This document shows, piece by piece, positions 1-11,318 of a stretch of DNA of 64,000 nucleotides; within the stretch, counting starts at the first letter, position 1; each line of letters starts with the position of its first letter. A program made the position numbers and the translations under genes. This stretch comes from Dickeya chrysanthemi NCPPB 402. GTDB lineage: Bacteria > Pseudomonadota > Gammaproteobacteria > Enterobacterales > Enterobacteriaceae. The notes under the pieces are model-generated. The model saw only the letters and a list, made by a program, of their open reading frames with translations, made no database searches and was not told the DNA's origin. The stretch covers positions 1,063,847 through 1,127,846 of the forward strand of contig NZ_CM001974.1 in assembly GCF_000406105.1 (NCBI RefSeq). The letters run 5' to 3'.

Positions 1-5
1 TAATA

Positions 6-35
6 AAAGCCCTGAGCGTAAGCTTAGGGCTTTTT
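6..35 (+). terminator. Rho-independent terminator of an upstream gene
   Basis: Stem AAAGCCCT / AGGGCTTT (6-13 with 26-33) followed by a T run. The gene it serves lies left of the window. Confidence 0.75.
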
Positions 36-143
36 GCCTTTCGAACATTGTATTGAATTTTCCATCTGCTGGTTTGTGCCCATTGAAACTCGGGGATAAA
101 ACCCCTATAACGATAACCAGTTCACTGGTATAGCAGGAACAAT

Positions 144-935
144 GTGCACAAGAAAACTTATGCAATGAGGTATGTTGCCGGGCAACCGGTTGAGCGTATC
201 TTCCAGCCACCGGCAATGCATTATCTACAACAGCAGCCTTTATCTGCAGGCCCTCTGGTGGTGACAGAGAACGCCTTACGGATAATGGTATGGAATATTT
301 TTAAACAACAGCGTACAAATTGGCTTTCTGTTTTGAAACACTTTGGTGAAAGTACGCAGTTGATGTTGTTGCAGGAAGCACAATCAACCCCAGAGCTGAT
401 CCGTTTTGCCACAACGCACTATCTTTCCACTGAACAAGTGCCTGCTGTTGTGTTGCCGGCACATCCTTCGGGGGTGATGACGTTATCTTCTGCACAATCC
501 ATGTATTGTTTTCCGTTACGTGAACGAGAGCCGTTAATTCGTCTTGCCAAATCAGCATTGATTACAGTTTATTCGTTGGATAATGAGCGCTTGTTGATGG
601 TGATAAATATCCACGCTGTTAATTTCAGCTTGGGGGTAGAAGCCTATACCAATCAACTCGAAAGTATCGGCGGGCAATTAGAACATCACTCGGGACCTGT
701 GATTATGGCGGGGGATTTTAATGCCTGGAGCCAACCCAGGGTGAGTGCGCTTTATCGGTTTGCCCACCGAATGGGGCTAAAAGAGGTTGTTTTTTCTGAT
801 GATCAGCGGCGGCGTGCATTTGGCCGACCGTTAGACTTTGTGTTTTATCGAGAGTTAGATGTGATGGATTCATCTGTAATGGTTACTAATGCATCCGATC
901 ATAATCCGCTGTGGGTAGCGTTTAACGTTTCCTGA
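144..935 (+). CDS. yafD: Endonuclease/exonuclease/phosphatase family protein YafD
   Basis: The 263-residue protein aligns end to end with E. coli YafD as I know it. The EEP fold signature is visible: WNI near residue 50, an LLQEA motif near 75, AGDFNAW near 193 and SDHNP near the C terminus, which are metal-binding and catalytic positions of Mg-dependent phosphodiesterases. The substrate is not established. The start is GTG at 144, chosen because [10 protein letters not shown] matches the family N terminus. It lies next to mltD in convergent orientation, as in E. coli, and the two genes share a terminator. Confidence 0.9.
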   Translation: MHKKTYAMRYVAGQPVERIFQPPAMHYLQQQPLSAGPLVVTENALRIMVWNIFKQQRTNWLSVLKHFGESTQLMLLQEAQSTPELIRFATTHYLSTEQVPAVVLPAHPSGVMTLSSAQSMYCFPLREREPLIRLAKSALITVYSLDNERLLMVINIHAVNFSLGVEAYTNQLESIGGQLEHHSGPVIMAGDFNAWSQPRVSALYRFAHRMGLKEVVFSDDQRRRAFGRPLDFVFYRELDVMDSSVMVTNASDHNPLWVAFNVS

Positions 936-955
936 TAGTCGCATTCTATAGCGAT

Positions 956-984
956 AAAAAAACCGCCTGAATAGGCGGTTTTTT
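956..984. terminator. Bidirectional terminator between yafD and mltD
   Basis: A-run, stem ACCGCCT / AGGCGGT with a GAAT loop, then a T-run. The symmetry lets it end both convergent transcripts. Confidence 0.85.
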
Positions 985-991
985 GTTAGCG

Positions 992-2389
992 TCAGGAGTC
1001 TGGTGACTGTTTTTTAGTGACGTACAATGTCAATCGATCACCAGGCTGAAGATTGGCATCTTTGATGACCGTATTCCAGCGCATGACATCAGCAATGTTA
1101 ACACCGTGGCGCTTAGCAATGCTCGCCAGCGAATCGCCTTTACGAACCTGATAAGTAATCGAGTTCGACTTGTTGCTTGCAACAATACCTGCCGTCACAG
1201 GTGCTGTTACTTTGGCTACTTGCAATGTTTGGCCCACTTTCAGGGCGCTGCCCTTGAGGTGATTCCAGTTCTGCAGGTCCTGCGTGCGGACATTCATTCG
1301 TTTGGCAATGCTTGATAACGTATCACCAGTGCGAACTTTATATCCGACAGTGCGGGTTATAGCCATCGGCTGTGTAGCTTTTGCCGGCTGAACGGCTGCA
1401 ATGTCACCATCTGCCAATGAGTCTTTCAACTGCCCCACATGGGACTTAGGAACCATGATGTAGTGCGGTCCGTTAGGCGCAGTAACATCACGAGTGTAAC
1501 CCGAGTTGTAACTCTTTAACTTGGTGACAGACAAACCAGCCAATTCAGCTGCTTGTGTCAACTCCATCTGCTGGCCTAAATCAACACGTGCCAGAGCACG
1601 GTTTTCGTTAGGCTTAGGCAGTTCAACACCGTACTTTCTGCTGTGTTTAAGAATATCGCTTAGCGCCAACATCTTAGGCACATAGGTTGACGTTTCATAG
1701 GGTAACGCCAATGCCCAATAATTCGTTGGACGACCCTTCGCTTTATTCGCTTTCACCGCCTGCATGATGCGCCCTTCACCTGCATTATAGGCGGCTACGG
1801 TCAACAACCAATCGCCGTCGAACATGCGGTTTAGACGCTGCATCATATCCAATGCAGCGGTCGTGGATGCGACAACATCCCGACGCCCGTCATACCATTG
1901 GGTGTGTTTCAACCCATAATTTCGCCCTGTGCCAGGAACAATCTGCCAAAGCCCAACGGCGTTGGATGATGATCTGGCGTTTGGGTCAAAAGCGCTCTCC
2001 ACTATGGGTAGCAGTACCAGTTCCATCGGCATCTTACGTTCTTTAATCTGCTCGACTATCAAGTACATGTACGGCTCTGCCCGTAATGTTACATCGTGGA
2101 GATAGCTCTTATTTTTTAAGTAACGCTGTTTTTGCTCGCGGATCCGGGAATTTTCCGGAACCTCCATCTTCAGCTCGTCGCCAATGAAGTTCCACAGATC
2201 TTGCTGCGCAAGGCTATCATCATCCAGCCATCGCGCACCGGTCTCTCGACCATCTGTGTACTTTCCTGCTTCACTTTGACCTGCCGAAGACAGACTCTGT
2301 CCATGCTGTCTGGGTTGAGAGGTGTCATTGGGTGGCACCTGGCAACCTGTCAACACGACCGAGGCGATGAATATCGCTTTAGTCTTCAT
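992..2389 (-). CDS. mltD: Membrane-bound lytic murein transglycosylase D
   Basis: Outer-membrane lipoprotein that cleaves peptidoglycan glycan strands to 1,6-anhydromuropeptides. The N terminus is a lipoprotein signal peptide with lipobox LTGC (Cys16). An SLT family-1 catalytic domain occupies roughly residues 110-230; its catalytic Glu lies in PIVESAFDP and is followed by GLWQIVPGTG and AAYNAGEGR. Two LysM domains, YKVRTGDTLSSIAKR and YQVRKGDSLASIAKR, fill the last 110 residues and bind peptidoglycan. At 465 residues the length is usual for the family. Confidence 0.96.
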   Translation of the reverse strand: MKTKAIFIASVVLTGCQVPPNDTSQPRQHGQSLSSAGQSEAGKYTDGRETGARWLDDDSLAQQDLWNFIGDELKMEVPENSRIREQKQRYLKNKSYLHDVTLRAEPYMYLIVEQIKERKMPMELVLLPIVESAFDPNARSSSNAVGLWQIVPGTGRNYGLKHTQWYDGRRDVVASTTAALDMMQRLNRMFDGDWLLTVAAYNAGEGRIMQAVKANKAKGRPTNYWALALPYETSTYVPKMLALSDILKHSRKYGVELPKPNENRALARVDLGQQMELTQAAELAGLSVTKLKSYNSGYTRDVTAPNGPHYIMVPKSHVGQLKDSLADGDIAAVQPAKATQPMAITRTVGYKVRTGDTLSSIAKRMNVRTQDLQNWNHLKGSALKVGQTLQVAKVTAPVTAGIVASNKSNSITYQVRKGDSLASIAKRHGVNIADVMRWNTVIKDANLQPGDRLTLYVTKKQSPDS

Positions 2390-2459
2390 ATCTGTGTCAA
2401 TAGTTGCTTAAAAGACAGACAATGATACTTTGATTGGCAATTTAGTACAACAAAAACCA

Positions 2460-3215
2460 TTAAAAGTGGTCTTTCATAGCGCGTAAGTGCGCAAAAATCT
2501 GCCAATCGCCCTGGGTGTCCGTATTAATGGACAGTTTTCTTTTTAAATCAATATCATGACAACGTAAAAAAATGTTTATTCTTCGTTCCCGACCCAGTGT
2601 TGAAGGGAGGGATAATTCTCCTTTTTTACGTAATTGCCTGATTTTAAGTAGATAATCATGGATATCTACATCTTCAGGCCAAACATGGTGAGCAAATTCC
2701 AGGTTGGACAATGTGTACTCGTGTGCACAACATATCTGGGTTTCATCAGGTAAATCAGCCAACTTGCTCAATGATTCGAACATTTGTTGTGCCGTACCTT
2801 CAAAAATGCGACCACAACCGGCAGAAAATAGCGTATCGCCACAGAACAGATATGGAGAGCTATAGTACGCGATATGTCCTGCCGTGTGCCCAGGTACGAA
2901 AAAAATAGAAAATTCCGAGCCAGCTGCAGTAATCGTGTCACCTTCCTGTACTGTATGTGTCGCGCCACACCGTTTAGTTTCCAATGGACCGTAAATTTGT
3001 ATGCCGGGATAGCGATCCGCCAGTTGCCGTACGCCGCCGGTGTGGTCATTGTGGTGGTGAGTCAACAGAATGGCTGCAGGGAATAGTCCATACTTGTCCA
3101 ACGCCTGTAATACAGGGTGTGCATCCCCTGGATCGACAATCACACATTGCTTTTTATCATTTGCCAGTAGCCAAATGTAGTTATCGTTGAAGGCCGGTAC
3201 ACTGATAAGATTCAT
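2460..3215 (-). CDS. gloB: Hydroxyacylglutathione hydrolase (glyoxalase II)
   Basis: Hydrolyses S-lactoylglutathione to D-lactate and glutathione, the second step of methylglyoxal detoxification in the cytosol. The metallo-beta-lactamase motif [10 protein letters not shown] near residue 53 supplies the dinuclear metal ligands, with further ligands in VPGHTAGH and in CAHEYT. The 251-residue length is standard. It is divergent from yafS across about 45 bp, as in E. coli. Confidence 0.96.
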   Translation of the reverse strand: MNLISVPAFNDNYIWLLANDKKQCVIVDPGDAHPVLQALDKYGLFPAAILLTHHHNDHTGGVRQLADRYPGIQIYGPLETKRCGATHTVQEGDTITAAGSEFSIFFVPGHTAGHIAYYSSPYLFCGDTLFSAGCGRIFEGTAQQMFESLSKLADLPDETQICCAHEYTLSNLEFAHHVWPEDVDIHDYLLKIRQLRKKGELSLPSTLGRERRINIFLRCHDIDLKRKLSINTDTQGDWQIFAHLRAMKDHF

Positions 3216-3260
3216 GCTGCATCCTCATTTTGATGATTAGCTTGCGGAAGATTCTAGAAC

Positions 3261-3979
3261 ATGAAGCCAGCACAAACATCCCAGAAGATCATACCGCCTG
3301 ATAGTTGGGATTCGATCCCCTGGGGCCGCATTATCTTCATACGCTGAATATGGCGCTGGCTCCCTGGTGGAGCAGAATATTCGGGTTTCATCTGCTGAAA
3401 ATTGGTGGATTGAGTACAGCGATCGATAGCCAAACATGTACCATTCCACATCAGGTTAATGTCAGTCGAGAGCCTCTGGCGCATGTTATGGCTGATCCCT
3501 ATCAGCTCCCCTTTGTCGAAAAATCGGTTGATGCCTGTTTGCTGGCCCATGTCCTGACTTATGCTGCTGATCCTCATCGGGTTGTGCGTGAGGTGGACCG
3601 GGTTTTGATTAACGATGGCTGGGTCATTATCAGCGGCTTCAACCCGGTCAGCCTGATTGGTTTGGGGAGATTGGTGCCGGGGATGCGTCGTCGCCAGCCA
3701 TATTGCAGCCGGATGTTCAGCCAAATGCGAGTGATGGATTGGCTAAGCTTGCTAAATTACGAGATTGTTCATCATAACAGCTTACAGGTGTTGCCATGGC
3801 GTCGGCCTGGCGAGGGAGTCTGGAATAATACGCTGCCTCTGCTGGGATGCCTGACCTTGATTGTCGCGCGTAAGCGCACGATTCCATTGACGATGACGCC
3901 GAGCAAATCCTTGTTAAGGAAATCGCCGTTGCATCGGCCTGTCGGTGTAACGAAAAGTTATCGATGCCGACATGATTGA
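3261..3979 (+). pseudogene. yafS: SAM-dependent methyltransferase YafS, frameshifted near its 5' end
   Basis: From ATG 3261 the frame reads MKPAQTSQKIIPPDSW, then DSIPWG, matching the N terminus of E. coli YafS, but hits a stop after IIFIR. The rest of the protein (HYLHTLNMALAPWW, then FGFHLLKIG) continues in another frame to the stop at 3977-3979. One extra base at the G4 run 3322-3325 would restore one continuous protein with no residue gap against YafS. A TTG at 3305 could start a shortened product of 224 residues. Class I methyltransferase features such as CLLAHVL and LINDGWVIISGFNP are intact downstream. The cause may be real inactivation or a sequencing error. The substrate of YafS is unknown. 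Confidence 0.75.
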
Positions 3980-4006
3980 ACGTAAGTCAGTTGTTCAACG
4001 AGCAGT

Positions 4007-4471
4007 CTACTCAGGCTGGTAACCGATGTCGTCGAGCGTGGGTGCGTTGGCGGCCTGACGGGCCAATTCATCACAACGCTCGTTTTCAGGGTGACCTGCA
4101 TGGCCTTTTACCCATTGCCAGTGCAAGGTATGGCGCTGAATGGCGCTGTCCAGCCGTTGCCACAGGTCGATGTTTTTCACCGGTTTTTTCTCTGCGGTTT
4201 TCCAGCCGCGTTTTTTCCAGTTATGGATCCAACTGGTAATCCCCTGACGGACGTACTGACTATCCGTGCTTAGCGTGACATCGCAGGGCGTCGTCAGGCT
4301 TTCCAGTGCAACAATTGCCGCCATGAGCTCCATCCGGTTATTGGTAGTTAACCGGTAACCTGCACTGAGGGTTTTTTCGTGCTGCTTATAACGTAGGAGT
4401 ACCCCGTATCCGCCGGGGCCAGGATTGCCGAGACAGGAACCGTCGGTGAAAATCTCAACCTGTTTTAGCAT
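4007..4471 (-). CDS. rnhA: Ribonuclease HI
   Basis: Cleaves the RNA strand of RNA:DNA hybrids, including primers and R-loops. The 154-residue protein has the four acidic catalytic residues of the family: Asp10 (FTDGSCLG), Glu48 (NNRMELMA), Asp70 (STDSQYV) and Asp134 (ERCDELAR). The start at 4471 ([11 protein letters not shown]) is fixed by homology; in-frame ATGs further upstream would add an unmatched N terminus. It is divergent from dnaQ with 55 bp between starts, the classical rnhA-dnaQ arrangement with facing promoters. Confidence 0.97.
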   Translation of the reverse strand: MLKQVEIFTDGSCLGNPGPGGYGVLLRYKQHEKTLSAGYRLTTNNRMELMAAIVALESLTTPCDVTLSTDSQYVRQGITSWIHNWKKRGWKTAEKKPVKNIDLWQRLDSAIQRHTLHWQWVKGHAGHPENERCDELARQAANAPTLDDIGYQPE

Positions 4472-4526
4472 CTCTGGTAGACTCTTATTCATGGTCAAAA
4501 GCATAAGTCTGACATAAACGAAACCG

Positions 4527-5261
4527 ATGAGCACTGTAATTACGCGACAAATCGTTCTTGATACGGAAACCACTGGTATGAATAAGCTGGGGGTTCACTA
4601 TGAAGGACACAAGATTATTGAGATTGGTGCGGTCGAAGTCGTGAACCGTCGTCTGACCGGGCGCCACTTCCATGTATATCTGAGACCTGACCGTCTGGTA
4701 GACCCGGAAGCTTATAATATTCATGGCATTAGCGATGAGTTTCTGGTGGATAAGCCGACTTATGCTGATGTTGCGGACGATTTTCTTGATTTCATCCGCG
4801 GCGCTGAGCTGGTGATCCATAACGCGTCGTTTGATATCGGCTTTATGGACTATGAGTTCCGCTTGCTGGGGCGCGATATTCCGAAAACCGAAACCTTCTG
4901 CACCATTACCGACAGCCTGCTGATGGCGCGTCGGTTGTTCCCCGGTAAGCGCAATAATCTGGATGCCTTGTGCGACCGTTACCAGATAGATAACAGTAAG
5001 CGTACGCTGCATGGCGCGTTGCTGGATGCCGAGATTCTGGCTGAAGTCTATCTGGCGATGACTGGCGGCCAAACCTCACTGGCTTTTTCCATGGAGGGGG
5101 AGAGTCAGCAGCAGGCGGTGCAAACGGAAACTATCCAGCGTATTTCACGTCCGGCATCGGCTCTGGCGGTGTTGTATGCCAGTGACGAAGAATTGATGGC
5201 GCATGAGCAACGGCTGGATCTGATTATGAAAAAAGGCGGCAGTTGTCTGTGGCGTAGCTGA
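4527..5261 (+). CDS. dnaQ: DNA polymerase III epsilon subunit (proofreading 3'-5' exonuclease)
   Basis: Editing subunit of the replicative polymerase core, binding the alpha and theta subunits. The DEDDh exonuclease residues are visible: Asp12 and Glu14 in LDTETTG, Asp103 in NASFDIGF, and the His and Asp of [12 protein letters not shown]. After the exonuclease domain comes the clamp-binding peptide QTSLAF, then the alpha-binding tail ending GGSCLWRS. Length (244) and order, with tRNA-Asp following, match E. coli. Confidence 0.97.
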   Translation: MSTVITRQIVLDTETTGMNKLGVHYEGHKIIEIGAVEVVNRRLTGRHFHVYLRPDRLVDPEAYNIHGISDEFLVDKPTYADVADDFLDFIRGAELVIHNASFDIGFMDYEFRLLGRDIPKTETFCTITDSLLMARRLFPGKRNNLDALCDRYQIDNSKRTLHGALLDAEILAEVYLAMTGGQTSLAFSMEGESQQQAVQTETIQRISRPASALAVLYASDEELMAHEQRLDLIMKKGGSCLWRS

Positions 5262-5337
5262 GTTCGCCGCCGTTGAACACAACGGCTTCACTGCGCTGAA
5301 AATGTAAGCAAACAGAAGCGTTTAGTGATAAAAAGCG

Positions 5338-5366
5338 TTGACGCAACCGAGGGCGGCCCGTAGTAT
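5338..5366 (+). promoter_or_regulatory. Promoter of tRNA-Asp
   Basis: TTGACG (5338-5343), a 17-bp spacer and TAGTAT (5361-5366). A GC-containing discriminator and tRNA start about 20 bp further on fit a stable-RNA promoter. Confidence 0.6.
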
Positions 5367-5391
5367 TCACCTCGCTCACTGAGCACAGCGC

Positions 5392-5468
5392 GGTGCGGTA
5401 GTTCAGTCGGTTAGAATACCGGCCTGTCACGCCGGGGGTCGCGGGTTCGAGTCCCGTCCGCACCGCCA
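5392..5468 (+). tRNA. aspV: tRNA-Asp (GTC)
   Basis: 77 nt ending in encoded CCA. The acceptor stem GGTGCGG pairs with CCGCACC. The anticodon loop contains GTC, and the T arm is GCGGGTTCGAGTCCCGT. It sits just downstream of dnaQ as aspV does in E. coli. Confidence 0.97.
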
Positions 5469-5476
5469 ACTATTCC

Positions 5477-5517
5477 GAAGCCCTGAATCATCTGATTCGG
5501 GGCTTCTTCGTTTTTAT
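5477..5517 (+). terminator. Terminator after tRNA-Asp
   Basis: GAAGCCC... / ...GGGCTTC hairpin (5477-5506) followed by TTCGTTTTT. It also faces the end of nrdF from the other strand. Confidence 0.75.
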
Positions 5518-5519
5518 AT

Positions 5520-6521
<1,002 letters not shown>

Positions 6522-8669
6522 TTAAAGCGAGCAGGACACACAGCCTTCAATCTCTGTACCTGCCAGCGCTTTTTGGCGCACACGAATGTAGTACAGGGTT
6601 TTGATGCCTTTTTTCCAGGCGTAGATCTGTGCTTTGTTGATATCACGGGTCGTGGCGGTATCGGGGAAAAAGAGCGTCAGCGACAATCCCTGGTCGACAT
6701 GCCGGGTGGCGATGGCATAGGTGTCGATGATTTTCTCCGGACCGATTTCATAGGCGTCCTGATAAAATCGTTGATTGTCATTAGTCATGTATGGAGCAGG
6801 GTAGTAGACTCTTCCCAGCCGGCCTTCTTTACGGATTTCGATGCGAGAAACGATCGGGTGGATGCTGGCCGTAGCGTGGTTGATGTAAGAGATCGAACCC
6901 GTGGGCGGCACCGCCTGTAGGTTCTGATTGTAGAGACCGTAGCGCATTACCCGTCGTTTCAGCGCCAGCCACTCTTCCCGTAAGGGAAGCGCAATACCGG
7001 CGGCCATGAACAGTTCGCGCACGCGTTCCGTGGCCGGTTGCCACTCTTGCGACAGATAACGATCAAAGAACGCGCCGCTGGCGTACTGCGAATCGGCGAA
7101 TCCGGCGAAGGTTTGGTTACGTTCTTGTGCCAACAGACTGGAGGTGAGTAAGGCGTGATAGGTCACGGCATAAAAATAGATGTTGGTAAAATCCAGCGCC
7201 TCTTCCGAACCGTACAGGATCCCTTCACGCGCCAGATAACCGTGCAGGTTCATTTGTCCCAGACCAATCGCGTGTGATTCCGCATTACCGGCGGCGATGG
7301 ACGGCACCGCGTTAATATGGCTCATATCGGATACTGCCGTCAGCGCTCGTACGGCGATGGCCACTGAATGAGCCAGATTGCCGCCATCCATCACTTTGGC
7401 AATATTGAGAGAACCGAGGTTACAGGAAATGTCTTTTCCGACCAGACGATAACTCAAATCTTCCTGATATGCGCTGGCGCGGCTGACCTGCAGAATCTCC
7501 GAACACAGGTTGCTCATGGTGATGCGCCCGGCCACCGGGTTGTTGCCGTTCACGGTATCTTCGAACATCAGGTAGGGATAACCGGATTCAAACTGGAGCT
7601 CGGCCAGTGTCTGGAAAAACTGGCGAGCGTTAATGATGCATTTGCGTATTTCAGGGTGGTTGACCAGTTCGTCATATTTCTCGCTGACGCTGATTTCCGA
7701 CAGCGGCATGCCGTATATCCGCTCAACGTCATAGGGGGAAAACAGATGCATGTCCTGATTATTGCGGGCCAGATGCAGCGTGATATCGGGTATAACCACC
7801 CCCAGCGACAGCGTTTTGATACGGATTTTTTCGTCGGCATTTTCCCGGCGCGTATCGAGAAAACGCAGGATATCCGGGTGATGGGCATGCAGATAAACCG
7901 CCCCAGCCCCCTGGCGAGCGCCGAGCTGGTTGGCGTAGGAAAACGCATCCTCCAGCATTTTCATGATAGGGATGACGCCGGATGACTGATTTTCGATACG
8001 TTTTATCGGTGCGCCGGTTTCGCGAATATTGGTCAGCATAAAGGCGACGCCGCCGCCGCGTTTGGACAATTGTAATGCGGAATTAACCGCCCGACCGATG
8101 GATTCCATGTTGTCTTCAATACGCAGCAGAAAGCAGGATACCAGTTCGCCGCGTTGCCGTTTGCCGCAATTGAGGAAGGTCGGCGTGGCGGGCTGGAAGC
8201 GGCCGCTCATCATTTCATCCACCAGTTGTTGTGCCAGTTGCGCATCGCCCTGCGCCAGCGTCAGCGCCACCATACACACTCGCTCGCCATAGTTTTCAAG
8301 GTATTGGCTACCGTCAAAGCTTTTCAGCGCATAGCTGGTGTAAAACTTGAAGGCTCCCAGAAAGCTTTGAAACGGGTAGCGATGTTCGGCTGCGCGCTGG
8401 AACACGTCGATGATGAAGTCTGGCCGGTAGCGCCCCAGTACTTCAGGTTCGTAATACCCTTCCTGTTGTAGCCAGCGCAGTTTTTCTTCCAAAGACGGGA
8501 AACGGCGGGTACGTGGTTGTACATGGTCGCGAAAGTAGCACTGAATAGCTTGATGATCGCGTTCAAACTGAATGCGGCCATCGGCATCATAGATATTCAG
8601 CATGGCGTTGAGCGCGTGGTAATCCAACTGGCTGGAAGGCGCTGCGGTCAGGAATTCTGCTGTAGCCAA
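6522..8669 (-). CDS. nrdE: Ribonucleotide reductase class Ib, alpha subunit
   Basis: Catalytic R1 subunit converting ribonucleoside diphosphates to deoxy forms. Visible motifs include [15 protein letters not shown] (redox Cys), MSNLCSEI (thiyl-radical Cys) and the C-terminal CVSCSL pair re-reduced by NrdH. At 715 residues it is the short class Ib type, without the ATP-cone domain expected of class Ia. Initiation appears to be at TTG (8669), about 10 nt after GAGGAG; the start lies inside the end of nrdI, so the two are probably translationally coupled. Confidence 0.96.
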   Translation of the reverse strand: MATAEFLTAAPSSQLDYHALNAMLNIYDADGRIQFERDHQAIQCYFRDHVQPRTRRFPSLEEKLRWLQQEGYYEPEVLGRYRPDFIIDVFQRAAEHRYPFQSFLGAFKFYTSYALKSFDGSQYLENYGERVCMVALTLAQGDAQLAQQLVDEMMSGRFQPATPTFLNCGKRQRGELVSCFLLRIEDNMESIGRAVNSALQLSKRGGGVAFMLTNIRETGAPIKRIENQSSGVIPIMKMLEDAFSYANQLGARQGAGAVYLHAHHPDILRFLDTRRENADEKIRIKTLSLGVVIPDITLHLARNNQDMHLFSPYDVERIYGMPLSEISVSEKYDELVNHPEIRKCIINARQFFQTLAELQFESGYPYLMFEDTVNGNNPVAGRITMSNLCSEILQVSRASAYQEDLSYRLVGKDISCNLGSLNIAKVMDGGNLAHSVAIAVRALTAVSDMSHINAVPSIAAGNAESHAIGLGQMNLHGYLAREGILYGSEEALDFTNIYFYAVTYHALLTSSLLAQERNQTFAGFADSQYASGAFFDRYLSQEWQPATERVRELFMAAGIALPLREEWLALKRRVMRYGLYNQNLQAVPPTGSISYINHATASIHPIVSRIEIRKEGRLGRVYYPAPYMTNDNQRFYQDAYEIGPEKIIDTYAIATRHVDQGLSLTLFFPDTATTRDINKAQIYAWKKGIKTLYYIRVRQKALAGTEIEGCVSCSL

Positions 8670-9055
8670 AATTGGGTTACTCCTCTGCGTACGTTGTCGA
8701 CATCTTCCGGAGTTCCGGACAACTCAAAGCGATAAAGGCAAGGAACCTGACATTTGGCGGCGATAATATCGCCGGCAATGGCGTAGGCTGCGCCAAAGTT
8801 ACGGTTCCCGGCGGCGATGACGCCGCGCAGTAACGCGCGGTAAGACGATTGATTCAGCAAGTGGATGACCTGGCGGGGCACCGCTCCACGCGTGCTTCCT
8901 CCGCCGTAACTCGGAACAATCAAAATGTATGGATTGACGATATCCGGCATGATCTCCCCGTTTTGCAGCGGTATTCGCATCGCCGGCAGCCCCAGACGCC
9001 TGACGAACCGATGCGTATTTTCCGACTGGCTGGAGAAGTAGACGATCGGATTCAT
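8648..9055 (-). CDS. nrdI: Flavodoxin-like NrdI, activator of NrdF
   Basis: FMN protein that supplies the oxidant for Mn-tyrosyl radical assembly in NrdF. The flavodoxin fold is marked by [13 protein letters not shown] at the N terminus (phosphate loop), PSYGGGS near residue 50 and [11 protein letters not shown]. The start at 9055 (MNPIVYFSS) is set by homology; an adjacent ATG at 9058 is equally possible. The start region overlaps the end of nrdH by 3-10 nt of shared context and the stop overlaps nrdE by 22 bp, typical of the compact nrdHIEF operon. Confidence 0.95.
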   Translation of the reverse strand: MNPIVYFSSQSENTHRFVRRLGLPAMRIPLQNGEIMPDIVNPYILIVPSYGGGSTRGAVPRQVIHLLNQSSYRALLRGVIAAGNRNFGAAYAIAGDIIAAKCQVPCLYRFELSGTPEDVDNVRRGVTQFWLQQNS

Positions 9056-9065
9056 CATCGTGGTC

Positions 9066-9299
9066 TCAGGCGGTGACGGCACGCAGTAAGCGGAGTTTAT
9101 CCGGTCGAAAACCGCACCAGTGCGTTTCACTGGTTTCTACCACCGGTAGCTGGCGGTAGCCGAGCGCCAGCACATGCGCTTGTGCCGGTTTATCGTCGGA
9201 TATGTCGATCTTGTGGTAGGCGATGCCATAGCTATCCAATGTCCGGCAGGTTGCGTCGCATTGCGGGCAATCCTTTTTGCTATAGATGCTAATGCTCAT
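9066..9299 (-). CDS. nrdH: Glutaredoxin-like NrdH-redoxin
   Basis: Small electron donor for NrdEF, reduced by thioredoxin reductase. The 77-residue thioredoxin fold has the redox motif CPQC at residues 11-14, the cis-Pro segment QLPVVET and the NrdH-type signature WCGFRPDKL near the C terminus. First gene of the operon, preceded by a promoter overlapped by two NrdR boxes. Confidence 0.96.
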   Translation of the reverse strand: MSISIYSKKDCPQCDATCRTLDSYGIAYHKIDISDDKPAQAHVLALGYRQLPVVETSETHWCGFRPDKLRLLRAVTA

Positions 9300-9410
9300 G
9301 ATTCGTGTTTACCTTTTGGCCGAAATGAGAACCTATGCACATGTGGCCGAACGGAGGCGCTGATGCACAGCCATATTGGCGGCGATTACGTTCCGTTTGC
9401 CTGATAATGA

Positions 9411-9426
9411 ATACTAGATGTGGTGT
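9411..9426. promoter_or_regulatory. NrdR box 1 (degenerate)
   Basis: 16-bp element ATACTAGATGTGGTGT resembles the NrdR consensus acaCwAtATaTwgTgt at the conserved C, A, AT, T and TGT positions. It starts exactly 31 bp from the second box, the paired spacing known for NrdR. Confidence 0.65.
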
Positions 9427-9439
9427 TTATTAATATCAA
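9411..9439 (-). promoter_or_regulatory. nrdHIEF promoter
   Basis: Read on the minus strand: -35 TTGATA (9434-9439), 17-bp spacer, -10 TAGTAT (9411-9416). The -10 lies inside one NrdR box, and the other box lies just upstream of the -35. Confidence 0.65.
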
Positions 9440-9441
9440 CC

Positions 9442-9457
9442 ACGCAATATATAGTGT
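9442..9457. promoter_or_regulatory. NrdR box 2 (near consensus)
   Basis: ACGCAATATATAGTGT differs from the NrdR consensus at one outer base. With box 1 it should bind the ATP-cone repressor NrdR and shut the operon when dATP is sufficient. Confidence 0.8.
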
Positions 9458-9492
9458 TTTGTTAGGCGATGGAGGCATTGGAAAGGAGAGAA

Positions 9493-9514
9493 CCTGAGGG
9501 CCTGCACCCTCAGG
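9493..9514 (-). terminator. Probable terminator after speD
   Basis: Perfect stem CCTGAGGG / CCCTCAGG with a 6-nt loop just past the speD stop, followed on the minus strand by a pyrimidine-rich TTCTCTCCTTTCC rather than a pure T run. Confidence 0.55.
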
Positions 9515-9521
9515 GACGTGA

Positions 9522-10316
9522 TCACACCGTTGCGATGTTTCTGCCGTAATAGATTTCCTGCATCTCGCGATACAGCAAGTTCGTGATGCGTTTACGTTCT
9601 TCGGGGCTAAGCTCTTCAGGACTGACGTTAAACAGGTAGTGCTTCAGGTCGAAATCCTTCAGCAACATTTTGGTGTGAAAAATATTTTCCTGGTAAACAT
9701 TAACGTCCATTAGATGATAGAGCGATTTCATGTCGTCAGACATGAAGTTCTGAATAGAGTTGATTTTATGGTCGATGAAATGCTTGACGCCGTTAATGTC
9801 GCGGGTAAAACCGCGTACGCGGTAGTCAATGGTCACGATGTCTGATTCTAACTGATGAATCAGATAGTTGAGTGCCTTGAGCGGTGAAATGACGCCGCAG
9901 GTTGATACCTCGATATCGGCGCGAAAAGTACACAGACCGCCGCCGGGATGGCTTTCCGGATAGGTGTGCACGCAGATATGACTTTTATCAAGATGTGCGA
10001 CAACGGAATTCGGCAGCGGGCCAGGGTGTTCGGAGGTATCCACATCACGGGGATCCATCGGCTCTTCGCTGACCAGAATAGTCACGCTGGCGCCTTGCGG
10101 CTCGTAATCCTGACGGGCAATGTTCAGAATATTGGCGCCAATGATGGAACAGGTTTCACTCAGGATTTCTGTCAAACGGTTCGCATTGTACTGCTCGTCA
10201 ATGTACGCAATATAGCCATCGCGATCGGCAGGCGTTTTAGCGTAACAGATATCGTAGATACAAAAACTCAGGCTCTTGGTCAGATTGTTAAAGCCATGTA
10301 GTTTCAGCTTTTGCAA
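9522..10316 (-). CDS. speD: S-adenosylmethionine decarboxylase proenzyme
   Basis: Makes decarboxylated SAM, the aminopropyl donor for spermidine synthesis. The proenzyme self-cleaves to create a pyruvoyl cofactor; the site is Lys111-Ser112 in [14 protein letters not shown]. The 264-residue sequence matches E. coli SpeD nearly throughout. The start codon is TTG (10316), preceded at good distance by a very strong AGGGGGTG ribosome-binding site. Its stop faces nrdH, and speE lies 30 bp upstream in the same operon (speED). Confidence 0.97.
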   Translation of the reverse strand: MQKLKLHGFNNLTKSLSFCIYDICYAKTPADRDGYIAYIDEQYNANRLTEILSETCSIIGANILNIARQDYEPQGASVTILVSEEPMDPRDVDTSEHPGPLPNSVVAHLDKSHICVHTYPESHPGGGLCTFRADIEVSTCGVISPLKALNYLIHQLESDIVTIDYRVRGFTRDINGVKHFIDHKINSIQNFMSDDMKSLYHLMDVNVYQENIFHTKMLLKDFDLKHYLFNVSPEELSPEERKRITNLLYREMQEIYYGRNIATV

Positions 10317-10346
10317 TTTAATTCACCCCCTTATGGATGCCGGTGT

Positions 10347-11210
10347 TCAGCGGGTGGCTGACAGGGCATTCAGTAAATATTGTGGCAGGGCAAAGCTGCC
10401 GATGTGAATGGCCGGGTTGTAATAGCGGCATTCGATTTCCGCTGCATCAAACCGTTGCTGCAGACTATGTTGATCGGTAGCGCGCAATGCCGGGTTGTTA
10501 CTGGCCCAGGCAAAAGTCATGATGCCGCCATAGTAGGTTGGAATGGCGGTCTGATAAAAACTGACGTCGCTGAAGTAGCGGCTCAATTTCTGATGACTGT
10601 TGACGGCCTCATCCTGTTGCAGGAAGCAGACGCCGTTTTGCGCCACAAAGACGCCCCCGTCGTTCAGGCAGCGTGCGCATCCCTGGTAAAAATCCGAGGT
10701 GAACAAACTTTCACCGGGTCCGATAGGGTCGGTACAGTCGGAAATGATGATATCGAACTTTTCCTGACAGGCGTTGACGAAGTTAACACCATCGTCAATC
10801 ACCAGACGAAAACGCGGGTCATCGTAAGCGCCGGCGCTGTGATTCGGCAGATACTGGCGGCAGAACGACACGACGCCGGCGTCGATTTCCACCATGGTGA
10901 TCTGTTCAATATTACGGTGACGACACACCTCGCGCAGCATACCGCCGTCGCCGCCGCCGATAATCAGCACGCGTTTGGCGTTGCCGTGGGCCAGCAGCGG
11001 GACATGGGTCATCATTTCGTGATAGATGAACTCGTCTCGTTCGGTGGTCTGTACTACGCCATCCAGTGCCATTACCCGGCCCAGCGCGGCGTTTTCGAAG
11101 ATGATCAGATCCTGATGGTCGGTTTTTTCATGATAGAGCACCTTTTCTATAGAAAAATACTGACCAAAGTTGGCATGCAGGGTTTCATACCAAATTTCTT
11201 TCCGGGACAT
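10347..11210 (-). CDS. speE: Spermidine synthase
   Basis: Transfers an aminopropyl group from decarboxylated SAM to putrescine. The Rossmann-type core shows [11 protein letters not shown] near residue 87, binding dcSAM, and [13 protein letters not shown], which contains the catalytic Asp and the gate-loop segment. 287 residues, full length. First gene of the speED pair; its product uses that of speD directly. Confidence 0.97.
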   Translation of the reverse strand: MSRKEIWYETLHANFGQYFSIEKVLYHEKTDHQDLIIFENAALGRVMALDGVVQTTERDEFIYHEMMTHVPLLAHGNAKRVLIIGGGDGGMLREVCRHRNIEQITMVEIDAGVVSFCRQYLPNHSAGAYDDPRFRLVIDDGVNFVNACQEKFDIIISDCTDPIGPGESLFTSDFYQGCARCLNDGGVFVAQNGVCFLQQDEAVNSHQKLSRYFSDVSFYQTAIPTYYGGIMTFAWASNNPALRATDQHSLQQRFDAAEIECRYYNPAIHIGSFALPQYLLNALSATR

Positions 11211-11318
11211 GTTAGGGCTTCCTCCGCGATAACAGCCATGAAAATTGGCGCGCTATGATAGCTAACTCTCATGGCGCTTGCACGGTCAAATTTCACGCAA
11301 TACGGAGGATTTTAGGCT

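Noticed and set aside
10380..11258. 292-codon plus-strand frame over speE
   Set aside because: Antisense to a well-conserved gene, no domain signature.
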